A stretch of 60,747 bases of DNA from the NCBI GenBank assembly GCA_937906995.1, contig CALESB010000014.1, positions 1-60,747 on the forward strand, in the 5' to 3' direction. Source of the stretch: an uncultured Sutterella sp. (GTDB lineage Bacteria > Pseudomonadota > Gammaproteobacteria > Burkholderiales > Burkholderiaceae_F). The notes below the pieces were generated by a model. The model saw nothing but the letters and a program-made list of their open reading frames with translations. It was not told the origin of the DNA and made no database searches. This document shows positions 43,203 to 52,278 of this stretch, piece after piece (the stretch's first letter is position 1; every line of letters begins with the position of its first letter). The position numbers and the translations under genes were made by a program.

Positions 43203-44021
43203 TTAAAGATTACGTGCGGCATTAATCTTTTCACAAGTTTCACGAGCAACTTTAGCGGCAGCTTCTTTGAAGTCTTCTTCAGCAGAAGCGTACAAAATAG
43301 CGCGACTGGAATTAATCATCATACCTGTCTTATTACCAGTGATACCGGCAGTGACGCAAGCATTGATGTCTCCGCCTTGGGCACCAACGCCAGGTACCAA
43401 TAAAGGAAGATCGCCTACGATTTGGCGCACTTGTGCGATTTCGTTCGGGAAGGTTGCACCAACCACGAGACCTAATTGACCATTTTTATTCCAGGGGCCA
43501 GCAGCCAATGCAGCCACATGTTGGTAAATAGGTTTGCCGTCAGACATTAACATTTGAATGTCATTGCCCCCCTTGTTGGATGTACGACACAACAAGATTG
43601 CGCCACGATCTTCATATTCGAGATAGGGTTCAACAGAGTCAAAGCCCATGTACGGAGATAACGTTACGGCATCAGCGTTGAAACGCACGAAGGCTTCACG
43701 GGCATAGTGTTTAGCCGTTGAGCCAATGTCACCACGTTTGCTATCTAAAACGACAGGAATTGTGGGGTGATTTTCGTGAATGTAAGAAATGATGGCTTTA
43801 AGTTGTTCTTCTGCACCACGGGAAGCAAAGTAGGCAATTTGTGGCTTAAAAGCACAAGCATATGGTGCAGTAGCGTCAACGATAGATGTGCAGAACTCAT
43901 AAAAGTCATAGTCCTTGCCCTTGAGATGTTTAGGCAAGCGATGAAAATCAGGATCGAGACCCACACATAACAGGGATTGGCTATCAGCCCAGCGTTTTTG
44001 TAATTTTTCAATAAAAGTCAT
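43203..44021 (-). CDS. pyrF: Orotidine 5'-phosphate decarboxylase (type 2)
   Basis: PyrF (272 aa) makes UMP from OMP. The longer group typical of many Betaproteobacteria is indicated by LLCVGLDPDFHRLPKHLKG near residue 18, FKPQIAYFASRGAEEQL near residue 58 and the catalytic PVVLDSKRGDIGSTAKHYA (DxKxxDI-like) near residue 89. VPGVGAQGGDI near residue 204 completes the pattern. It is monocistronic and divergent only from distant genes; the neighbouring dacB is on the same strand 57 bp upstream. Confidence 0.94.
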   Translation of the reverse strand: MTFIEKLQKRWADSQSLLCVGLDPDFHRLPKHLKGKDYDFYEFCTSIVDATAPYACAFKPQIAYFASRGAEEQLKAIISYIHENHPTIPVVLDSKRGDIGSTAKHYAREAFVRFNADAVTLSPYMGFDSVEPYLEYEDRGAILLCRTSNKGGNDIQMLMSDGKPIYQHVAALAAGPWNKNGQLGLVVGATFPNEIAQVRQIVGDLPLLVPGVGAQGGDINACVTAGITGNKTGMMINSSRAILYASAEEDFKEAAAKVARETCEKINAARNL

Positions 44022-44078
44022 TTTCTACACTCATGACAAACAAAATGTTAACTCGTAATTATAAACAGTTTGTTTACG

Positions 44079-45515
44079 CTATCCTCTTAGGTAAACCCAT
44101 TGAATAACAGCATCGAGCGGGGCATCAGTGGAGGTAGCTCTCTGACCTTCGACAACACCAAAAAAAGCATATCGTCTGCCACTTTTGGCTTGGATGACAC
44201 CGGCAGCTGACTTTACTCCGTTTAACAAACCTGTCTTAATATAGGCATTTCCAGGAGCAACTTTACGTTTTCTCATAGTTCCGTCTGTTGCAGAAACCGG
44301 GAAAGTTGCGACCCATTCTGGCATACGGGGGCTACGCCATCCATAGGCAATAATTTGATTCATTGCTCTTGCGGTTACGTAGCTATCTCGCGATAGGCCA
44401 CTGCCGTTATCAACAAAAACTTTTCCTGGTTTAACCTTAACTTGCTGAGTGAGCCAAGTTTGTAAAGCACTGCGAGCCATAACGTAGTCAGCGGCTTCAG
44501 AAGCCCCATTTGCTTTGAGACCTAGTGTTAAATAAATGTGACGAGCCAACACATTGTTGCTGTACTTGTTAGTTAGACGACTAATATGGACCAAGTCTTC
44601 TGAATAGGCAGTGTATAAAGAGTTGGCATTTTCAGGGACTTTGCCCTCAATTACCTGTCCTTTCCAAGTAATACCCACTTCTTGAAATAACGGAGTTAAG
44701 AGTGCTTCCCAATACTTTTGGGGGTCATTGATAATATAAGAAAGCTTTTTGGGAGGACAGCTTTGAGGAAAGCCTCCCTTAAAGGTGGGTTTCCATTCAT
44801 TGTCTAGATTGAGATCCAGTGCTTGACGCCAAGCGATACATTGTTTGGGGGTATTAGTGAGCTTAACTGTCGCGGGAGCACTTAATCCTTTTAGTGCTGG
44901 AGTTGTCGTGATTCTAGCAATACCGTTTTCTAGATCGGGCTCAATATCAAAGGTTACAGCCTGATAATTGAGAAGGGCTGCATCGGCCTCTTTCATATAC
45001 GGACGTTGGATATCAGAACCAAAAGAAACGCTGCTTTTATCTGTTAAAAAATAAGATCGGTCAATGACAATATCACCATTAATCTTTTTGAGACCTTTAG
45101 TTTTTAGGACAGAAAGGTCTCGCCATAAATTTTCAATAACATAGGTTGGATCTCCTCCGCCTCGAATGTATAAAGGACCTTCCAGCGTGCCTTTTTCAAG
45201 GGTATTTTGAGACAAATATTCTGTTTTCCATCGCCAATTAGGGCCTAATGTTTCCAAAGCAGCTAAGGTTGTAATGATTTTTTCCGTGGATGCAGGAAGG
45301 ACTTTTTTATCAGCTTGCCAATTAAGCGATAGTTTTCCTCCATCGAGAGGACGCACACTGACGGCAAGTTGTTTAGACGAAATTTTGTTTTTTGAGAGTG
45401 CGTTTTGAACAAAGGTGGGTAATTTTTGTGTTGCAGCTAAAGAATTAGTTGCAGAAAAACAAATAGATAAAACAAAAATTGGAAGTAATAGGGATGTTTT
45501 TATAATTTTTTGCAT
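44079..45515 (-). CDS. dacB: D-alanyl-D-alanine carboxypeptidase/endopeptidase (PBP4)
   Basis: This periplasmic class C low-molecular-weight penicillin-binding protein has 478 aa. A signal peptide of about 27 residues (KIIKTSLLLPIFVLSICFSA) is followed by the catalytic SxxK motif in VLPASTEKIITTLAALE near residue 70. The SxN motif is in NKYSNNVLARH and the KTG motif in AYIKTGLLNGVKSAAG near residue 428. It trims and cuts peptidoglycan cross-links. The Met at 45515 is preferred because it starts the signal peptide; the longer reading crosses the groES heat-shock promoter on the other strand. Confidence 0.93.
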   Translation of the reverse strand: MQKIIKTSLLLPIFVLSICFSATNSLAATQKLPTFVQNALSKNKISSKQLAVSVRPLDGGKLSLNWQADKKVLPASTEKIITTLAALETLGPNWRWKTEYLSQNTLEKGTLEGPLYIRGGGDPTYVIENLWRDLSVLKTKGLKKINGDIVIDRSYFLTDKSSVSFGSDIQRPYMKEADAALLNYQAVTFDIEPDLENGIARITTTPALKGLSAPATVKLTNTPKQCIAWRQALDLNLDNEWKPTFKGGFPQSCPPKKLSYIINDPQKYWEALLTPLFQEVGITWKGQVIEGKVPENANSLYTAYSEDLVHISRLTNKYSNNVLARHIYLTLGLKANGASEAADYVMARSALQTWLTQQVKVKPGKVFVDNGSGLSRDSYVTARAMNQIIAYGWRSPRMPEWVATFPVSATDGTMRKRKVAPGNAYIKTGLLNGVKSAAGVIQAKSGRRYAFFGVVEGQRATSTDAPLDAVIQWVYLRG

Positions 45516-45522
45516 TTTGGCC

Positions 45523-45550
45523 CTTGAAAAAGAAAAAAGCATCCCCACAT
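45523..45550 (+). promoter_or_regulatory. Sigma-32-type heat-shock promoter of groESL
   Basis: CCCTTGAAA with CTTGAA at 45523-45528, a 14-bp spacer, then CCCCACAT at 45543-45550, close to the consensus CTTGAA-N(13-15)-CCCCATNT. It lies about 140 bp upstream of the groES ATG. No CIRCE inverted repeat (TTAGCACTC-N9-GAGTGCTAA) is present, so control by RpoH rather than HrcA is inferred. Confidence 0.8.
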
Positions 45551-45688
45551 ATGCCGTATACGAAGGAATTTTTGGGGATAGAAAAGGTTCTATCAATAGT
45601 ACCGAAAATTCCAATGGTTAGAATCGTCCGAGAGATTGGAAATATGTGGCGATTCGTAAAAGATTTTTTGATAGTTAGGAGAAATCAA

Positions 45689-45976
45689 ATGCAAATTCGT
45701 CCGTTGCATGACCGTGTGATCGTTAAGCGTTTGGAAGTGGAACGCACCACCGCCAGTGGTATCGTGTTGCCTGACAGCGCAGGCGAAAAGCCCGATCAAG
45801 GTGAAGTTTTGGCCGTCGGTCCTGGTAAGCGTGATGATGCCGGCAAGTTGATCCCGATGGATGTGAAGGTTGGCGATCGTGTTTTGTTCGGTAAGTATGC
45901 TGGTCAAACCGTTAAGGTTGATGGCCAAGAATACCTCGTGATGCGTGAAGAAGACATCATGGGCGTTCTCTGCTAA
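45689..45976 (+). CDS. groES: Co-chaperonin GroES
   Basis: This 10-kDa lid of the GroEL chamber has 95 aa. MQIRPLHDRVIVKRLEVER at the N-terminus, the mobile loop ERTTASGIVLPDSAGEKP near residue 18 and the roof region and C-terminal MREEDIMGVL are typical. ATG 45689 follows TTAGGAG; the upstream in-frame extension is the promoter and leader region. It forms an operon with groEL, 41 bp downstream. Confidence 0.97.
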   Translation: MQIRPLHDRVIVKRLEVERTTASGIVLPDSAGEKPDQGEVLAVGPGKRDDAGKLIPMDVKVGDRVLFGKYAGQTVKVDGQEYLVMREEDIMGVLC

Positions 45977-46017
45977 GAATCTATTGCATTTTGATCGAAT
46001 TATTTTTGGAGTAATAA

Positions 46018-47652
<1,635 letters not shown>

Positions 47653-47685
47653 TCTGATGGTATTACAACAAAATCCTTGATCTCC

Positions 47686-47726
47686 AAAGCGATCCAAGTC
47701 ATAGCGACTTGGGTCGCTTTCTCTTT
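47686..47726 (+). terminator. Terminator of groESL
   Basis: AAAGCGATCCAAGTC (47686-47700) pairs with GACTTGGGTCGCTTT (47706-47720), 14 pairs plus one G-T, loop ATAGC, then a T-rich CTCTTT. The yigZ ATG is only 15 bp beyond the stem. Confidence 0.78.
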
Positions 47727-47734
47727 CGTAGAAA

Positions 47735-48376
47735 ATGGCACAAACAGTTTATAACGTTCCCAATTTAAGGCCGGGAGAAATTCATCGAGCTGAAGAGGTA
47801 ATTCACCGCTCACGCTTTATCGTAACTATGGCGCGTGTTACTAATGCTGAAGAGGCGAAGGCTTTTATCGAGAAAATTCGTCAAGAGCATGCAACCGCCA
47901 CCCATAACTGTTGGGCTTATGTAGCAGGTGAACCAGGCAGCACAGCACAAGTGGGAGCTAGCGATGATGGTGAGCCTAAAGGTACAGCAGGGCGCCCCAT
48001 GTTAACGGTTTTATTGCATTGTGGTGTAGGTGAAGTTGCTGCGGTTGTCACTCGCTATTTTGGCGGCATTTTATTGGGTACGGGAGGTTTGGTCAGAGCC
48101 TATCAAGGGTTGACCAAATTAGGTTTGGAGTCGCTTCCAATTCGACAACGCGTACCGTGTAAAAAAATAAAAATTACGCTTGAGCATCGTTTTGTCAATA
48201 TTGCCTTGAGAGAATTTGAGGAAGTGAATGCAGAGATTTTGGAAAAAGACTTTGCAATGGATGTGACATTTTTGTTAGATGTTCCAACCGCTCATGTTGA
48301 GCAATTAGTGCATGTTTTGACAGAAAAAACTGCCGCCAACCTTTTAATTGAATGGCCTGACGAGCTCCCAAAGTAA
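47735..48376 (+). CDS. yigZ: YigZ/IMPACT family protein
   Basis: This 213-aa protein has the N-terminal UPF0029/IMPACT domain: SRFIVTMARVTNAEEAKAFI near residue 26, THNCWAYVAG near residue 56 and the signature DDGEPKGTAGRPML near residue 76 with TRYFGGILLGTGGLVRAYQ near residue 108. A C-terminal ferredoxin-like DUF1949 domain follows. Bacterial members are of uncertain function, with proposed RNA or nucleotide binding. There is no clear ribosome binding site before ATG 47735, and the groESL terminator lies immediately upstream. Confidence 0.9.
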   Translation: MAQTVYNVPNLRPGEIHRAEEVIHRSRFIVTMARVTNAEEAKAFIEKIRQEHATATHNCWAYVAGEPGSTAQVGASDDGEPKGTAGRPMLTVLLHCGVGEVAAVVTRYFGGILLGTGGLVRAYQGLTKLGLESLPIRQRVPCKKIKITLEHRFVNIALREFEEVNAEILEKDFAMDVTFLLDVPTAHVEQLVHVLTEKTAANLLIEWPDELPK

Positions 48377-48475
48377 AGAGGGGGTCGCCATTTAGTTTGT
48401 ATCAACGGTTTTTCGTTTTTGTTGAGTAAAACCTCCGTTAAGTCATGAATAATTATGACGAGGAGGGCTCAAAGC

Positions 48476-48697
48476 ATGCAGCACGAAACCATCGAAGTCG
48501 TCGTACCCAGTCATTATGTTGAACGGTTAGAGACATTTGCAACCATTCGTCAATGTACGCCGTCAGAAGTTGTTGTACGAGGTTTGGAATTATTGTTTAC
48601 CCGCTACTTTGACGATGCTCGAGAACAAATGTCTGAAGATGAATTTCAGGCTTTAATGGAAAAATTGCATCAATCGATAGAACCTGAGTTGTCGTAA
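48476..48697 (+). CDS. Small ribbon-helix-helix-like protein
   Basis: I do not recognise the family by name. The 73-aa product begins with a predicted beta strand (TIEVVVPSHY), then two helices (VERLETFATIRQ and TPSEVVVRGLELLFTRYF), the layout of CopG/MetJ-like ribbon-helix-helix DNA-binding proteins. A further acidic helical tail (DEFQALMEKLHQSIEPELS) follows. ATG 48476 is chosen since AGGAGGG lies 9 nt upstream; ATG 48455 would put that site inside the gene. No toxin gene partner follows: two terminator-like stems come next. Confidence 0.6.
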   Translation: MQHETIEVVVPSHYVERLETFATIRQCTPSEVVVRGLELLFTRYFDDAREQMSEDEFQALMEKLHQSIEPELS

Positions 48698-48761
48698 AAA
48701 AGAGAGAGGCCACGAAGTCTCTTTTTCTTTCCATACAGGTTAGAAAATTGAGTTATTTACT

Positions 48762-48791
48762 AAAAGTTTGAGTTAGCTCAAACTTTTTTTT
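48762..48791 (+). terminator. Terminator after the small RHH-like gene
   Basis: AAAAGTTTGAG (48762-48772) pairs perfectly with CTCAAACTTTT (48777-48787), loop TTAG, followed by T residues. A weaker stem (AAAAAGAGA/TCTCTTTTT, 48696-48726) lies just before it. Confidence 0.85.
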
Positions 48792-49269
48792 AGTCGACAA
48801 AAATAATCACTTGTCAATTAATATAGAAATTGCCAATTATTTTTTAATTCATTGAAAAATAAGAAGAAAATCTAGTTTTTAAAGAAAGAATTTATCTTTT
48901 GATTTTTAATTGTTTTTTGTAATCTTTTTAGAGTATCGGTTTCTTCTTAAGTAAAAGAGTCTAGTTTTTTGCCATAGAACAACTCTAAGCGTAATTCAGC
49001 ATTTATTAAATGTTTTCAAGGGGTTAATATTGTTGAGATTTAATTTGTCGAAAATCGATAGGCAAATGCCCTTTAATTGTCGGCCTTTTGTTGAAACAAT
49101 TCGACATTTAATTAATAAAAACAATCGGTTGCGAAGTTGTGTGTTTTTTCGACATGGATAAACTGTCTCCTCACGACGTCGCAATTGATTGAAAAATCTT
49201 GGGAGTCGTAAAACAAAAAAACACTGAAAATTAATAAAAGATAATTCTTGATTCGACAAGGAGCGCAAG
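48792..49269. promoter_or_regulatory. AT-rich upstream region of the amino-acid ABC transporter operon
   Basis: Apart from one possible 31-codon leader (49066-49161), no gene is seen. The region carries five TCGACA/TGTCGA hexamers: 48794-48799, 49046-49051, 49101-49106, 49149-49154 and 49253-49258, the last just before the AAGGAG ribosome binding site. The first is part of TTTAGTCGACAAA, the exact inverse of 1770-1782. A long regulatory or leader region is inferred. Confidence 0.45.
49066..49161 (+). CDS. Possible 31-aa leader peptide
   Basis: ATG 49066 opens a 31-codon frame closed by TAA, with AGG a few bases upstream. Five of its codons are Arg (two CGG, three CGA). It lies 108 bp before the amino-acid binding-protein gene. 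There is no clear downstream attenuator stem with a T-run, so this may be chance. Confidence 0.2.
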   Translation: MPFNCRPFVETIRHLINKNNRLRSCVFFRHG

Positions 49270-50022
49270 ATGACTTTGAAGACGAAAGTAACAATGTTGG
49301 CAGTGATGATGGCTGCAGCTGGCGTGATGACGCAAGCACAAGCTGCTGATGTTTATACCGCTGGTGCCAATATGGCTTTTGCTCCATTTGAGTTTGTTGA
49401 TGAGAATAATCAACCGGCAGGTTTTGAAATGGATTTGATCCGCGCTATTGTTAAGGCTCAAGGCGCTGAAGTGAAGTTGCAAAATATGCCTTTTGACGGT
49501 TTGATCCCGGCATTGCAAACGCGTGCGATTGATTTTGCAATCAGTGGTATGACAATTACAGAACAACGTGCTCGTCGAGTTTTGTTTTCGACTCCGTACT
49601 ATCAATCTGGCTTAGCAATCATGGTGCGTGAAGTGAACAAGGATAAGTATCCGACTGTTGACAGCATCAAGGGTAAGCAATTGTGTGCTCAAATTGGGAC
49701 AACGGGAGCCATTACAGCTCGTAAGTTCTCTGGTCAAAATGTCAAGGAATTTAATTCTGCTCCAGAAGCGTTCTTGGAGCTCCAAAATGGCGGTTGTGAA
49801 GCCGTGGTACACGATAAGCCGGTGATGGATTATTACATGTCTCGTCGTGGTGCCCAAGGTATGTACCGTCTGCCCGATACTTTAACGGCTGAAGATTACG
49901 GTATCGCAGTGGCAAAAAATAATAAGAAAATGCAAGAGTTCTTAAACGAAGGCCTTGAAAAGGTAAAGGCTAGTGGTGAGTACGACAAGATTTACCAAAA
50001 GTGGTTTGGAACTCAGAAATAA
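49270..50022 (+). CDS. Amino-acid ABC transporter substrate-binding protein (first copy)
   Basis: This 250-aa periplasmic protein of family 3 (HisJ/ArtJ/GlnH) has a signal peptide of about 25 residues ending AQA|ADVY. Ligand-site landmarks are MAFAPFEFVDENNQPAGFEMD near residue 35, ISGMTITEQRARRVLFSTPYY near residue 96 and the hinge GKQLCAQIGTTGA near residue 139. It ends EYDKIYQKWFGTQK. Two Cys (in QLCAQ and GGCEAV) could form a disulfide. It is very similar to the next gene; the permease and ATPase follow. The likely ligand is a polar amino acid, not further identifiable. Confidence 0.92.
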   Translation: MTLKTKVTMLAVMMAAAGVMTQAQAADVYTAGANMAFAPFEFVDENNQPAGFEMDLIRAIVKAQGAEVKLQNMPFDGLIPALQTRAIDFAISGMTITEQRARRVLFSTPYYQSGLAIMVREVNKDKYPTVDSIKGKQLCAQIGTTGAITARKFSGQNVKEFNSAPEAFLELQNGGCEAVVHDKPVMDYYMSRRGAQGMYRLPDTLTAEDYGIAVAKNNKKMQEFLNEGLEKVKASGEYDKIYQKWFGTQK

Positions 50023-50062
50023 TTTCGAATTAAATTCGAAATAAAACTGAAAGGATTTTTTC

Positions 50063-50800
50063 ATGAAAAAGACAATTGTGGGTGCATTGGTTGCCTTAAG
50101 TATGGCAATGACCGCTCAAGCTGCGACGTTAAATGTGGGTACAGAAGCCACTTTCGCACCATTTGAGTTTATGGATGAGCAAACCCATGAGGTCACGGGT
50201 TTTGATATTGATGTGATTCGTGCTGCAGCGAAGGCTGTTGGTGATGATATTCGCATTCACAATATGGGTTTCGATGCTCTGATTCCGTCTCTGCAAACGG
50301 GCGTTATTGATGTTACCGCTGCAGCTATGACAGTGACACCAGAGCGTCAGGCTCGCATTGATTTTACGAGTCCGTACTATCAATCCGGTTTGGTGATTTT
50401 GATCCGTAAAGCTGACCAAAAGAAGTATGATGGTTTAAAGAGTTTGGAAGGTCAGCGACTCTGTGCTCAAATTGGTACGACTGGCGCTATGGCTGCTAAT
50501 CGCGTCAAGGGAGCAAAGGTGACGGAATTCAATAGTATCACTGAAGCTTTCATGGAATTAAAGAACTTGGGCTGTGAGGCAGTGTTAAACGATAAACCCG
50601 TCGTTGACTACTACCTCATGCGCCGAGGCGATGATACGGTGATGACCGTCAATCAAATTTTTGACGCTGAATATTATGCAATGGGCGTTAAAAAGGGCAA
50701 TAAAGCTGTTTTGGAAAAGCTCAACAAGGGTATGGAGATCATTCGTTCCAATGGTGAGTATGACAAGATTTACCAAAAGTGGTTTGGTGCCCAAAAATAA
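50063..50800 (+). CDS. Amino-acid ABC transporter substrate-binding protein (second copy)
   Basis: This 245-aa paralogue of the preceding gene has a signal peptide of about 20 residues (AMTAQA|ATLNVG) and the same landmarks: ATFAPFEFMDEQTHEVTGFDID, AAAMTVTPERQARIDFTSPYY, RLCAQIGTTGAMAANRV and EYDKIYQKWFGAQK. The Cys pair is also conserved. The binding-site loops differ (AISGMTIT versus TAAAMTVT), so ligand preference may differ. It has an AAGGA site and begins 40 bp after the first copy. Both probably feed the one permease. Confidence 0.92.
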   Translation: MKKTIVGALVALSMAMTAQAATLNVGTEATFAPFEFMDEQTHEVTGFDIDVIRAAAKAVGDDIRIHNMGFDALIPSLQTGVIDVTAAAMTVTPERQARIDFTSPYYQSGLVILIRKADQKKYDGLKSLEGQRLCAQIGTTGAMAANRVKGAKVTEFNSITEAFMELKNLGCEAVLNDKPVVDYYLMRRGDDTVMTVNQIFDAEYYAMGVKKGNKAVLEKLNKGMEIIRSNGEYDKIYQKWFGAQK

Positions 50801-50831
50801 TTAATAACAACGAATAGGTAACAACATCAAC

Positions 50832-51479
50832 ATGTTTGATTTTCAATTAATTACCGACTCACTTCCGCTTTTGTTAGCCGGTGCTGGCGTTACGCTCAAA
50901 ATTACGGCTATCAGTGTGGGCTTGGGTTTGTTCTTTGGGCTGTTCATCGGGATTGCTCAAATTTCTCGAGTAGCCTTAATTCGTATCCCTGCCAAGGTTT
51001 ACGTGGACTTTTTGCGCGGTACGCCTCTTTTGGTGCAAATTTTTATGATTTATTTCGCTTTGCCGATGTTAACCGGTACGCGAATTGATCCATTTGTTGC
51101 AGCAATTGTGGCTTGTAGTATCAACAGTAGTGCTTATATCGCTGAGATTTTCCGTGGTGGCATTCTTTCTATTGATAAGGGCCAAATGGAAGCCGGTCGC
51201 TCTTTGGGTTTGACTTGGTCTCAAACCATGCGATTTGTGGTGATCCCTCAAGCTTTTAAGCGCATTATCCCGCCATTAGGTAATGAATTTATCGCCATGT
51301 TGAAGGACTCTTCTTTGGTTTCCGTTATCGGTTTTGAAGAATTGACTCGCCAAGGCCAATTGATCATTGCTAGCACCTATGGTGCCATGGAAATTTGGAC
51401 GGCTGTTGCCTTGATCTACTTGGCCATGACCTTCCCGATTACGCGTTTAGTGGCTTACCTTGAAAAGAGATACAAATAA
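50832..51479 (+). CDS. Amino-acid ABC transporter permease
   Basis: This 215-aa inner-membrane subunit of the HisM/GlnP type has about five hydrophobic segments. It shows VYVDFLRGTPLLVQIFMIYFAL near residue 57, the EAA-loop motif GQMEAGRSLGLTWSQTMRFVVIPQAFKRIIPPLGNEF near residues 117-153 that contacts the ATPase, and LKDSSLVSVIGFEELT. Only one permease gene is present, so it probably works as a homodimer. Its stop overlaps the ATPase start (TAATG). Confidence 0.93.
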   Translation: MFDFQLITDSLPLLLAGAGVTLKITAISVGLGLFFGLFIGIAQISRVALIRIPAKVYVDFLRGTPLLVQIFMIYFALPMLTGTRIDPFVAAIVACSINSSAYIAEIFRGGILSIDKGQMEAGRSLGLTWSQTMRFVVIPQAFKRIIPPLGNEFIAMLKDSSLVSVIGFEELTRQGQLIIASTYGAMEIWTAVALIYLAMTFPITRLVAYLEKRYK

Positions 51480-52198
51480 TGATCAAAATCGAAAATTTAA
51501 AGAAGGCCTATGGCGACCATGTCGTATTGCCGTGCGTCAATATGGAAATTGATGCCAAAGAAGTTGTTGTGATTATTGGTCCGTCCGGTTCGGGTAAGAG
51601 TACTCTTTTGCGCAGCATTACCCATTTGGAAAAGCCAACTGAAGGCCATATCTATATTGATGGTGAAGAGATTGATGATCAAAAGAATATTGACCGAATT
51701 CGTGCAGAAGTCGGCATGGTATTCCAACATTTCAATCTTTTTGAAAATATGACTGTTTTACAAAACTTGACGTTAGCACCGATTCAAGTTCGTAAAATGG
51801 ATCCCAAGAAGGCAGAAGAAATTGCTTTGCGCCTGCTCGATAAGGTTGGCCTGCGCAGCAAGAGCGATGCTTACCCCTCACAATTGTCAGGTGGTCAAAA
51901 GCAACGTGTGGCCATTGCTCGAGCTTTAGCAATGCGTCCGAAGGCATTGCTCTTTGATGAACCAACGTCAGCACTTGACCCAGAAATGGTGAAAGAAGTA
52001 TTGGACGTTATGAAGCAATTGGCCCATGAAGGGATGACGATGGTTGTTGTGACCCACGAAATGGGTTTTGCCCGTGAAGTAGGTGACCGCGTGATCTTTA
52101 TGGACGGTGGTAATGTTGTTGAAGAAGGTTCACCGGAACAAATCTTCAACAATCCCCAACACGCTCGTACGAAGTCATTCTTGTCGAAGGTTCTCTAG
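51479..52198 (+). CDS. Amino-acid ABC transporter ATP-binding protein
   Basis: This 239-aa GlnQ/HisP-type ATPase has Walker A IIGPSGSGKSTLLRSI near residue 31, Q-loop MVFQHFNLFENM near residue 80, signature QLSGGQKQRVAIARALAM near residue 134, Walker B ALLFDEPTSALDPEM near residue 157 and the switch VTHEMGFA near residue 191. It is coupled by overlap to the permease and closes the operon. A shared stem-loop with mnmA follows. Confidence 0.95.
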   Translation: MIKIENLKKAYGDHVVLPCVNMEIDAKEVVVIIGPSGSGKSTLLRSITHLEKPTEGHIYIDGEEIDDQKNIDRIRAEVGMVFQHFNLFENMTVLQNLTLAPIQVRKMDPKKAEEIALRLLDKVGLRSKSDAYPSQLSGGQKQRVAIARALAMRPKALLFDEPTSALDPEMVKEVLDVMKQLAHEGMTMVVVTHEMGFAREVGDRVIFMDGGNVVEEGSPEQIFNNPQHARTKSFLSKVL

Positions 52199-52221
52199 TC
52201 AATCCTTCACGACAGATAAAG

Positions 52222-52262
52222 AATTCCCTCAGTTGCAACTGTTATGCACTGAGGGAATTTTG
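52222..52262. terminator. Bidirectional stem-loop between the ABC operon and mnmA
   Basis: AATTCCCTCAGT (52222-52233) and ACTGAGGGAATT (52248-52259) form a perfect 12-bp stem between convergent genes, with short T-rich stretches on both sides. Confidence 0.75.
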
Positions 52263-52278
52263 CGTATTGGGATGGAAG

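Noticed and set aside
45596..45688. Search for a CIRCE element in the groES leader
   Set aside because: No TTAGCACTC or GAGTGCTAA half-site is present.
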